Below, in pieces: positions 26,761 through 38,100 of a stretch of DNA of 64,000 bases; within the stretch, counting starts at the first letter, position 1, and every line of letters starts with the position of its first letter. Source of the DNA: Hippophae tibetana (lineage: Eukaryota > Streptophyta > Magnoliopsida > Rosales > Elaeagnaceae); NCBI GenBank assembly GCA_037013495.1, contig CM072809.1:4921001-4985000 (forward strand), written 5' to 3'. A program made the translations under genes and the position numbers. The notes under the pieces are model-generated. The model was not told the origin of the DNA. It ran no database searches and worked only from the letters and a program-made list of their open reading frames with translations.

Positions 26761-29700
26761 ATGATATATAACGCTTTGGATGTATACTGTCATTATATTC
26801 TCACTCTTAATATTAATACCTTTTAGTACATTTTACTCGTTGTTTTGCTAATCCACTCCTTTTACTCTCAATTATTGTAAGATTTCATAAGTAAATGTGT
26901 TTTATACACTAAATGAGTCTCAATATATTACTGTTATATATTTTTTAAACACAACAAATGGTTATAAGGATTATTTGGTATGTAATGAGATTCGGAAGAA
27001 ACTGAGTGTCTTTGTTTACCCATTAATAATTTAAAATGGTCCTCATGCACATGCATTGTCAATATTAGAGAAATGCTATAGACAAAGCTAGTTCAAACAG
27101 TTTTTGAAACAATTAAACAAATTCAATTCAAACAATTTAAACTTCAGTAACAAGACTACAATTCGGGTAAAATTTCAGCTAAAAGTCTAAAAGAAACACG
27201 TTTTTTTTTACTTAATTTACTTGGAAATTATTATAACAGTGTAGTTTAAACTTTGAATATCAATATACATGATCAAATTTTATTAGAAAGATAAAAATAA
27301 AAAAGTTGACCATACGCCAAAAATTTCAAAATAACTCTTTGTTCAATGCCTTTTTTTTTTTGGAAGCAAGGACAACTCGTAATTTGAACCCAAAAAATAT
27401 GAAAAAACAATTTTTAAGCTATCTAAATTTTAGTTTATTTTACATTAAAATATTTAAAATTTTCTTTAAAAAGATACTTATATTCTTATTTTATTTATTG
27501 ATATGTATTTTTTCAAATTAAATAATGTCATGTTAGTCAATTAATTAAGATTAATTGATATGTTAAAATTTAATTACAAAAAGATAATTACTTATAAACT
27601 AAATAAAAATATGAGTAACTTTAATTAAAGAAAATTTTTGAGATTCCTTTGATATAAAATGAACAAAAATTGTTTATAGTAAATAAAGAACAAATTTCTA
27701 CGTTGAGGTGTGGAACATAGGTGAGAGAAAAGTAAGAAGATGAAGAATTATAGAGGAAGTTCATGGTTATTCACTTTGCATTAGACAACTTTGATCATTA
27801 AATTTATCATCATTTCTTCTATATTTATATGCCTTTAATTTATTTAGATATCATCAAGAAAAATCAATCTTTCAATTTTGGTGAGCTTGAGCTTAATCAT
27901 AAAAAATAAAGGAGAAGAATAAAAAGATGATGTTGAATATCTTTACTATAACTTTATATATATTTAATTTCTATTAATATACGGTTTAAAAATTATAATT
28001 AATTTAATATTTATGAGATTTAAAATATATGGAGTTGAAAAAATTATATATCAACAAATAAAGAATTAATTAAACTTTTATTTTACGTTTATTTGAACTC
28101 AAAGCATGATTAATATTTGTTAATTGTTGTTCAACCATGACTCATTAATAACTACTCATTATTTTTAAAAAAATTACATCTATGATTTCAAATTTTAGAT
28201 CAAACCAATTAAATACAAAATTATCTACTTCATATGATTTCCTTTAAATGTAATTTCTTATTAGTTAAGAGATATCCTGACGTGATACTTTCATTATCAA
28301 AAAATTGATTATAATTATAAAATTAGATTATTATGTTAATAAATATAAAATTTTATTGTATTATATATTTTGTTATGTTGATATAATATAATATGAATGT
28401 AGTAGAAAAAAAACTAGAGAGCTTTTGAACATGAAGACCAAAGGTTATATTTTATAAATTGGTGACTAATGTAAAACTTATTTGATAATTTGAAGATGAG
28501 AAAGTAATAAGCTCAATTATAAAATGATATGATATATCACATCTCATAATACAGCTGGGTCGGGTTATCTAAGTTCATTTAAATTTGGTAAAGTATTAAT
28601 TCAGTATAAGTCATGTCTATTGATTTATGTGCTTTTACGTGTTGTAGTGGGTTGGTTCGTTGGGCACGTCTGGTACTCCATTTTTTTATTTCATTTTGAA
28701 CAGTCCCAAGTCAAAGACATAATTTTTTTTATTTCTTTTATGTATTAATTATTTTTATATAAAAAAATTATTAAATTCAATATTTTTTAATAAAAAATAA
28801 AAAAATGACTTTAGATTACATTTAATTTTCCCAATCATTTTAGATAAAAATAAATAAATAAGTTTTTTAATAAAAAATATAATAAATAAATGTTAAAATA
28901 TTTTTATATACATACTTTTTATTTACTTTTTCAACATTAAAATAAAATTGTATGGATATTTAAAATTAAAAAAAATCAATTTCTCATATTTCTCAATAAT
29001 TTAATTTTTTTTTTATTCATATGATTTTTCATCTTCTCATAAATGATATTTAGGAGATGATTTTTTATTTTATCATAAATAGATTAATAAAAAAGTAATC
29101 AATAAATTAAAAAATATCAAATATTTTCTATCATCTTAATTTTTATTTTTTTCCCTTAGTTAAAAATTAAATTATATATAATACTTAAGGTGAGCAACAT
29201 ATCAAAATTATTTATTTTTAGTCAATTTGAATGGATTTGAAGATTTTTAATCTGAATAGATAAACAAATTTTAAATCGGATAAGCTCTTATTAGTATTGA
29301 AATTTATTTATGAATTATTGTCACATATAAAACATTATATAAATAAATTTTAATTTTAAATTGATATTTTGTTATAAAAATTATTATTTATAGTCGCAAC
29401 TAAAAATTCAAAAGATAAGAAATATATCTATATAATTATTAAATTATTATAAATATTTATATTTATTTTTTAAATTAAAATAAGAATATAATATAATGAT
29501 AAAAGTTATAATATTTAAATATATAGTATTATAAAATGAAGTATGTTTTTATTTCTAATTTAATAATAATTTTGTTTGAACTAGATTATAAAATTATTAA
29601 TTCAAATTCGATCGAAATCCAAATAGATAGTATAATTTTCAATATGAATTTTATCCAATTATAAAATTTATTAATATATTTTGATTTAAATACGATAGAT

Positions 29701-31465
29701 TATATCAAATTTTTTAATTTAAATTAATTAATTGAATTATTTATTCACTCTATATAATATACATTAAAGTTGTTCTTTTAAATAAAAATAAAAGACCAAA
29801 AAATATTTAAAATGAGTTAGTGAGTTGAACTTAAAGTAATCATTAACTTATTGAATCGTACAAAATCTAATACAATAATACAATGTGCTATCCTAAGGGT
29901 TTAGGTTGGATCGGTGAGTCTATTTACACTATTAATTCATAATGTGTGTAATTTATGTTATCTATTATCATAAACATATAATATATTTATATATTTATTC
30001 TGATTATTAATATAAAATAAAATAAAAAATATAATAATAATAATAATAATTCTTATTCTTATTACATCCAAAAAAACATACAAAAATATTTTATTTTTCT
30101 AATATTTTTGTATAAATATTTATTATATTTTTATCAATTTATTTTATATAAAAATAAAAAAATATTTTTAATTTTAATTTATTTTTAATTTTACTTTAAT
30201 ATTTATCATTATTTTAATTATTCTTTTAAAAAAAATATAATAATAGTATACGTATACTATGGGTTACAAAAACCGAACCGAACCAACCCTATTATAGGCC
30301 CAGTCTCACAATTCTCTGAGGACAGGGCGTTGCAAAGGAATGCCGAGTTACGACATTACAATCGCTCTCCCGACAGTAAAGTTCCAAGCTCGCTCTTTTC
30401 AGCACTTTGTTATTTTTTTTTTCTTTTCTAAATGATATTGTACACTTTAAAGCATTAAACTTTTGCGTAAATTTATAAAATGTAGAGGTTACAATATAAT
30501 GGGCTGTTCTCATTTGTGATTATTTTCACATTAGATCCTACTTTTAGTATTACGGCTAGTTCTGTACCGATTAGTATGATCCCAAGGTGTGTAAGTACGA
30601 TCATCTTATTAGCATGGACAGTAGCATTCTAGGTATTTGATAAAATGCCACAGTTGCATGTGTGTTTCTGAATGCTTATGGACTGTGCTCTTGATGCTTG
30701 ACTTCTGCAATCATTGGTGCTCTAGTAATCCTTTATCATATGATTTTCATATAATTAAATATTCATTTGGTTTATTATACTTAAATATTTTCTTAGCGTT
30801 ACGAACACCTGGTTTAACATGTCAATTGGTGTGTTATCTAACCATTTTAAACATTTATATTGATGCACTTCTTTTGACAGTTGTTTGGTGGTGCCTTACC
30901 AAAATTGCAGACTTCATACAGTCAGTAAGCAGGATATGGTAGTGAACCACTGAACCAGGGCCCTAATCACTATGTGAGGCCTGAGTTATAAATGCAGCTT
31001 TACCCTAGCATCCATGTAGTTTTATTGTTTCACGACAGTGAAGGTTGTTTTACCAAGTAGTTAGCAGCATATTATTTAATCATCATGAACATTAATTATT
31101 GAATCTATTGTGTCATCCAAAGCAATCCCAGGATTAAATAATCTAATTTATTGTACTGGACTTTGGATTTTCGTGTGTTGTCCAACAAGATTTATTTGTC
31201 ATTTATACGGCCTTTACAAGTCATTTGCTGAATTCTTTTGTCAATGGCATCCTCTATTATAATATTGTTGTTATTATTTTTCATTGTGAGTTTGCATATC
31301 ATTAGAATATATCACTAGAATTTTTTACTCTGGGTGAACCTTATTAGTTATTATATTCATTCTTTATTTATTTCTTCACGTTTTTACAATTTTTATAACA
31401 AAATTTATCATAACTAAGTTATTTATTCCCTTCTTATAATATCTGATCTTCCTCTTTATCCATAG
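26761..31465. other. AT-rich intergenic spacer
   Basis: No intact gene. It contains a probable non-autonomous repeat copy (29188-29750, listed separately) and, at ~30290-31465, less AT-rich sequence that may be leftover intron or upstream sequence of the NADK3-like pseudogene. Confidence 0.5.
29188..29750. repeat. Dispersed repeat copy 1 (possible hAT-type MITE)
   Basis: Begins GGTGAGCAACATATC and ends TTATTCACTC. It shares long blocks in order with 32236-32540, including ATTATTAAATTATTATAAATATTTATATTTATTTTTTAAATTAAAATAA and TCCAATTATAAAATTTAT. Near-palindromic GTGAG/TTCAC ends suggest a hAT-like terminal repeat. The AT-rich flanks make the target duplication (TATATAAT on both sides) only suggestive. 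Confidence 0.45.
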
Positions 31466-31889
31466 TCTTTAAAGGTAATTGTATCTGGAAAACAGGCACA
31501 AGGTGCAAAAGAATGCAATAAACTTCTGTCAGAATCTATTGAGTGGAAACCTTTGTTCCGTAACAATTTAGCTGAGCTCACCCAGAGTGTGGGCTTGGGA
31601 GTTACAGTAGGAGGCGATGGCACCCTTTTGCACGCGAGTCATTTCATGGATGACACAATCTAGGTGTTAATTCTGGCACCACAAAATTGAGGAGGTTATA
31701 GCTAAGTTGGACTTTTATCCTTCACAATTAACGCAAGAAATTGAATATTTCAATGTAACATAAAAGGTATTTAGATTAATAGTTAGCGTCGTTCGGTCTC
31801 CTGTCATTTAGTTACGAAGAGTTAAGCAAAATGCTAATAGAAACACAAGCTACCTTTGTGCAGCTACCGTCAACTACTTTGAGCAAGTA
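31466..31889 (+). pseudogene. NAD(H) kinase pseudogene fragment (NADK3-like)
   Basis: After an intron-like acceptor (TTTATCCATAG) a frame reads SIEWKPLFRNNL and then VTVGGDGTLLHASHFMDD. The second block holds the GGDG nucleotide-binding motif of NAD kinases and matches the peroxisomal NADH kinase NADK3 of Arabidopsis. An in-frame TAG at 31661-31663 and further stops near 31688 break it. At 31837-31889 a second block, NTSYLCAATVNYFEQ, matches the next conserved NADK3 segment and is followed by GTAAGA, so some gene structure survives. No catalytic C-terminal half was found. Retained intron-like junctions point to a genomic duplicate rather than a processed copy. Confidence 0.85.
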
Positions 31890-32235
31890 AGATTATTAGT
31901 CAAAAGTTTAAACTGATGGGTGAGATAATAAATGTTATTAAATAATGGTGTTTGCCAAAGGATTTGAGGGATAGAAAGAAAATGTAAGAGGTCACGAGTT
32001 AAGCAAAATAAAGCTTTTATAAAATTTTATGGTTTAATTTGGTTCGTATTAAAGTTTCCACGCGTTTGGTTATCCATCTGTTACTCAAGTAACTCAAACT
32101 CCTCAATTAATTTAATTAATTTTCTTCATCTAAAAGATTATAATAATTGATAAAAAATAATAGGTAATGATATTAAGACTATTAATTGTGAATGTTACAA
32201 GAAATTTTTATAATTTTATTTAAAAGTAACGGTAA

Positions 32236-32540
32236 GGGTGAGCACCTGATAAAAATTCTCCTTTTTTTGACTAATCTTAAAAGAATAAGAAGTATGTATG
32301 TACAATTATTAAATTATTATAAATATTTATATTTATTTTTTAAATTAAAATAATAATATAATGTAATTATGGTATGTATAATATTTAAATATAATGAATT
32401 ATAAAATTTGTCTCTTTGAATTCGAACAAATTGTATAATTTTTAATTTGAATCTGATCCAATTATAAAATTTATCAATCTAATCTAATCTAAATCATACG
32501 AATCAATTTAAACAAATTCATCCAATTATTTATTCACATC
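32236..32540. repeat. Dispersed repeat copy 2
   Basis: A shorter relative of 29188-29750, beginning GGGTGAGCACCTGAT and ending TTATTCACATC, with the same internal block order. The two copies are 3 kb apart on either side of the NADK3-like pseudogene. Confidence 0.45.
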
Positions 32541-32691
32541 TAAGTAATGTTATCAATGTATAATTAATAGTAAGATAAAATAGATATTTTATATATTTTT
32601 ATTATAATAAAAATTATTGTAAGAATATGTTTCCCAAATCAATCATATCTTATAAGCTTCGATTATATTTACTACTTTTAGCATGGTTTTA

Positions 32692-33593
32692 GGTGTCGTT
32701 TGGTTCGTAAAATGAAATCGAAATTGGAATCAGAATCAGATGGAATGGAATGGAAATGAAAGGAAACAATATTGTTTGGTTGACCACTGTAATTAAGCTC
32801 GAAATCAGGATTATTGGTTTGCCACTGGAATCAAATACAAAAAAAAAATGTAAATTACCTTAATACCCTACATTCAGTAAAATTCAAATAATGTTATTTA
32901 ATTATTATTTTTTGTCAGAAAAAATATATTATTAAAATCATTATTTTTCTAAATAATTATTACTTAATTAAAAAGAAAATATATTATTAAGATTATTTTT
33001 TTTAAATAGGGTTTAGGGTTTTGAGGTTTGAGATTTAGGATTTAGGTTTTAGGGGTTTAGGATTTAGGGTTTAGGAATTTAGGATTTGGGCTTTAGGGTT
33101 TAGAGCTATATTTGTGGGTTAAGTTTAGGGTTAAAATTATTATTTTTCTAAAAAGGGTTTAGGGTTTTATAATTTGAGATTTTGGATTTATGGTTTAGGG
33201 TTTTAGAATTTGGAATTTAAGTTTTAGGGTTTTAGGATTTGGAATTTGGGGTTTAGGATTTAGGGTTTTGGGTTTTAGTGTTTAGGGTTTAGGATTTTGG
33301 GATTTAGGTTTTAGGGTTTATGATTTTGGGGTTTAAGGTTTTATGATTTAGGGATTTAGGTTTTGGGTTTAGGGATTTGGGATTTGAGTTTAGGGTTATA
33401 TTTTGGGTGAGGATAAAATTGGAAAAAAATTGAAATGAGAATTGAATCATGATTTCTAAAAGGGAGAAGGAATTGTGATTCATTTTCCTGTATTAATCGA
33501 TTTCATTCCGTATCTTTCATTCAGCCCAACTAAACACACAAATGGAAGGAATCAATTCTAATTCCTTTCCATTCATTCTAACCAAACATCACC
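32692..33593. mobile_element. PIF/Harbinger-type MITE containing telomere-like repeats
   Basis: Ends are GGTGTCGTTTGGTT (32692-32705) and, inverted on the right, GGTGATGTTTGGTT (ends 33593), matching at 12 of 14 positions. Subterminal regions are also related in inverted orientation (GGAATGGAATGG / CCATTCATTCTAACC). TTA is present on both sides (32689-32691 and 33594-33596), the usual target duplication of PIF/Harbinger elements. There is no transposase. The interior is taken up by a degenerate TTTAGGG array. Confidence 0.8.
33008..33397 (+). repeat. Degenerate telomere-like (TTTAGGG)n array
   Basis: About 390 bp of TTTAGGG/TTTAGGATTTAGGG variants in G-rich orientation, interrupted near 33100-33150 by AT-rich sequence. 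It lies wholly inside the MITE, so transposon capture or expansion explains it better than a chromosome-end fusion. Confidence 0.85.
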
Positions 33594-33596
33594 TTA

Positions 33597-34850
33597 ATGT
33601 GAAGGAGAGTGCTTGGCTGAAATTTAAGAACATATGATCTCGGTACTCTAAAGTAATCTTATCGAATGTATTTGTGTGTTTTAATTTATGTTTTTAATGT
33701 TCATGGGAAGAAATTTTTGCATGAAACAGGTATAACTATACTACATTATATTTTTGGGTTCTTTTATTTAATATTAATGATATTAATTTATAATTAATAT
33801 TAAAAATAAATAGATATTTTTATTTTTATTATGATAATAACAAAAAAAATTATAACAATATTATTATCATACTAAAATGCTCATCATTTCAAATATTAAT
33901 ATCCCTTTTAAATATTTAAATAGTATTTATTTATTTTTATCGGAATTGTCACATGTGTCCTACATGATAAATTATCATAATACAATATTATGATAAAAAC
34001 ATTTATGATTATATTAAAATTTTAATGAATAAAATAATACATATTTATAATCAACACAACAAAATATATGAACTAATTTTTTTAACCTATTAATTAAATA
34101 AATTTACTATCATTATTGTTAAATAAAGTTATAATTAATAAAAAAATTGATTCAATTTAAATATTTTAAAAATATATATGTAATTAAAATTTTTGATAAA
34201 AAACAAATAAAATGTAAAAAAAAAATAGTTATTTTTTTAACATTTTTTTTATTTTTATAATATATTTATCGTTAATTTTAAGTATTATTGAAAACACTCC
34301 TAACAAATTAATTTACATAAAAAAGTGTATTGAAAATAAAAGTATATTTTTAACCATTCTTAAAATTAATAATAATAAATAGTGTAATAATATTCTCATC
34401 CATTCAAAAAACAATAATAAGGTTATTATTATTAAAATTTATAGATATTAAAATAATAATTAATATGAACAAAATAAAATGATAAATGATTAATATACAC
34501 AAAATAAATGATTGAATATCATATTATTTGATATATATTGTGAATATTAATAAAATAATTTTAAATATGAAAGGTAATGATATTATTATAATTTTGTTAT
34601 TGATAACAAATATATAAAAAATATTTATTATATTTTTTAAATTAATTATATTATAGTATCGTTATTAATTAATAAAATTTGCATTAATATAAAATAATTA
34701 TAATAATAATAAATACTAACATTATTTAATTTTGCACTTACTTTTATATTTTACATATCTTGAAAATTAGAATAACGATTCAATTTACACATTCGCATGT
34801 CGCTACCCAATGTTAATCGGATTGTAGAGAAAAGAAAAGAGAGCGTAGAA
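33597..34850. other. AT-rich spacer upstream of the BBX22-like gene
   Basis: Very AT-rich, no coding potential, no element ends seen. It presumably includes the distal promoter of the BBX22-like gene. Confidence 0.5.
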
Positions 34851-34852
34851 TT

Positions 34853-34858
34853 CACGTG
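34853..34858 (+). promoter_or_regulatory. G-box (CACGTG) in the BBX22-like promoter
   Basis: A perfect palindromic CACGTG about 290 bp before the start codon. In Arabidopsis the bZIP factor HY5 activates BBX22/LZF1 through G-box elements, so light control of this gene is plausible. The function here is inferred. Confidence 0.5.
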
Positions 34859-35144
34859 CTTGGTACTAGGCGTGGGAATGGAAGATATTTGTTTACAGCC
34901 TCGCAAAACAATGACGGTCTCCTGCATGATGACACTTCACAAATTATGACATGTGTGCAAAGCTACTTAGCCGCAAAAAATATCACAAATTTTGCCAGCT
35001 ATGAAATCGTAGAATGGCCCCGCCAACTCCAATATCACCATACCACCATTTGTTTTGATTCTTGACAGAGAAGAGAACAGAAAGTTGTGGAGTACAGTGA
35101 GAGGAAAATAGCAGATTCTAGAAAAGAGAGAGAAATAGAAGAAG

Positions 35145-38100
35145 ATGAAGATACAGTGTAACGTTTGCGAGGCGGCGGAGGCTAACGTGCTTTGCTGTGC
35201 GGACGAAGCTGCTCTATGTTGGGCTTGTGACGATAAGATTCACGCCGCAAATAAGCTCGCTAGTAAACACCAGAGGGTTCCTCTCTCTACCTCTTCCTCT
35301 CACATGCCCAAATGCGATATCTGCCAGGTAGCCACTCATTCTTAATTGTTCTATCTTTTTGTTTATATCGTTTCGTTTGTTGCAGAAATTATGAGGTGAA
35401 TCTTTCTCTGTTTTCTGAAGAGGGAATTTAAGGAAGTTGTTGAGGTGAGGTGGTTTTTGTTCCATATTATAAACAAAATTAGTTAGAAGGGGGGGGGGGG
35501 GGTTATGTTAGATTATTACCCTTTTTGTTTCTTGTTTTGGGAAAAAATATGGAGATTCGCAAAACCAATTTTAAACATCTCCGTATGCGTATTTGTATGT
35601 GATTTATAGGGTTATGAACCGAGCTTGTTTCGTGGTGAATAGGGGTGTGGAACTATAATTTCCTTAAATATGTTCTGCCTTTGTGGCTAAAGCTAACAGC
35701 CTCTACGTTTTTTGCATTCTTTTCCTTTTATATATGTTAAACGCACCCAGTTAGTTGATTCATGCTCAATAGGGGTTATGGAATTATAAATTCCCTGAAT
35801 ATGCTTTACCCGCATTTTCTTAACTTAAGCCATTGCCTGAGGCTAAAACTAAACATTATCTACGTTTTTTCATCCTATTCTTTGTGTATCTGTTAAACAC
35901 GCTCGGTTTGTTGAAAATGACGTTTAGATGTAATATCGAATATTGCCTTCAATCAAGACATGGTAAAATATCTTTGTGCTAACCAACTTTTACCTACTGA
36001 GACAGACCTTCATTTTCCTTCCCTGTCTTGCTGGATGCACTAAGCATATGGGGATGAAGTTTGTACAGGATCCTTTTCGTCTGTACTTCATGTTTTAAAC
36101 CAATTTGTTCTAGCCACTATTAGAAATAAGCTATTTGAGAATGTAACATGTGAAATGGTTAATTGTTGATGATATTATTATAGCTTATATGACTAAAAAG
36201 TCTGATTTACATTTTTCCTACATGCTTACATAAGAAATATATAAGCTGGTCAATACATTAGTTAGATAATTATTGACTTTTTGACTTACTGTATGGCATG
36301 TGTCCTGAGAAAAACAATTCGTCTTGATAAAAGTATGTAAAGTAGTTGGCTAGTAATTAGAAATTAGTTTAACAATTTACTACATCCTGTTGGTGGTTGG
36401 CTCTGTAACAAATCAACATTATGTTTCATTACAGTTGACTAGTTGAGTAGAGGTTCTGACTCCAACTTCTGCAACCTCATTTATTCAGTCTTCGTATTAT
36501 GTTAAAGTTTTTAAGTTATGATCTTCTAGTTCATGTTAAATATACACGCGAGGATCTTAGTTAGTAACAAAAAGTAACACCACCTTTTATGAAATTAGCA
36601 CACAGTATCTAATCTGTCAGCTTTTCCTGACCAGGTTTTATATGTATTCTACGTGATGGGAGACTACTTCAGGAAAGATTCTAGAAAAAAATTATACAGA
36701 AGATGTGGCTTTAAGAGGATCTAACTTAGTTATTGAGCTCCATGGTTGTTTTGTATGTTTCCATGACGTTTCTGATCACCTTCTTTGTGGGAGTATATGT
36801 TAGGAAACAATATAAATTGAACACACGCAAAATACAATAACAAGAACAAGTAACACATGCAAAACAACAATGATGAACACCAGTATTTTTACATGGTTCA
36901 GTCCACTATTTGTGAACCTATTCCACTGGAGGGTAAACCGTACCTACCTTCCACTATGAGTACTTTGACTACACACTCAGCAAGCCATAGAAACTAGGCT
37001 GCACAGCTACCTCAGTTTACAATTAAGAACAACACTTCGCTGTTTTCTTGGAGCTTCACAACTCTATCTCACTCTCGAAACTGATCTGATCAAGAAACTA
37101 ACTAGAGCACTCAATTCAGGTGCTATTTATAGGTACAAGCTTTACAACATCAGATAGTAACAATCTTGATCAGCCAGGTTGAGTAGCAGGTGCACTAATG
37201 TGCAGCACATCAAAACAGTTAAATGTGCCTCTTGATTTTGACTGCCTTACATATGTTTATTAGGTGTAACTAACTAAATGCTTGAGTCATAATTCTTACA
37301 ATTCTCCACCTTGACTTAAAGCATCTCATTGGAAGATTAGTATGGTCTTACCCTGCCTTGCTACACCCCTCAATTACCCTTCACCAACTCAAAGTAACTC
37401 CATACAAAGCTTGAACTTGCTTAGGGTTGTAGGTTTTGTTAGCATATTTGCAGGATTTTGAGAAGTTGCAATCTTTATTACATTTACTTTACCTTCAACA
37501 ATTATATCCCTTATGAAATAAAGTTTAACATCTATATGTTTAGTACGTTCATGATACATAGGATTCTTTGAGATACAAATCGTACTTTGACTGTCATAGT
37601 TCCCTGGTACCTCTTGAACCTTCATGCCAAAATTGTTAGTGATATCTCGTAGCCAGATGGCTTCTTTAATTGCCTCTAGTTAAAGCTATGTACTCTGATT
37701 CAATTGTTGACAAAGCTACCACATGTTGCAAAGTTATTTTCCATCTGATTGTGTTTCCAAAGACAGTAAACACATATGCAATGCGTGATCTTCTTTTATC
37801 CATTAATTAGCATCTACAAACCTACTCACAACATTCATTTGGTTTGACCTTTTACCAAAAGATAAACCAACATTGGGTGACTCTTTTAGGTATTTCATAA
37901 TCCATTTGACAGCTTTCAAATAAACCTTTTCACGATTAGACATGAATCTACTTATAAGACTCATTGCGTAAGTTATATCTTGCCTAGTGCAGATCATAGT
38001 AAACATTGAACTCCCACAGCACTTGCATAAGGAATGGACTGCATTTTAGATTCTTCAGCTTCATTTTTAGGACTTGGATTAGTAGAGAGCCTAAAATGAG

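Noticed and set aside
31466..31889. Functional NAD kinase gene
   Set aside because: In-frame stops and absence of the C-terminal half.
33008..33397. Ancient chromosome end or fusion point
   Set aside because: The telomere-like array is bounded by transposon inverted ends and a TTA duplication, so the MITE explains its presence.
35486..35502. Poly-G run in BBX22 intron 1
   Set aside because: A simple homopolymer; no evidence for a regulatory role and its length is prone to sequencing error.
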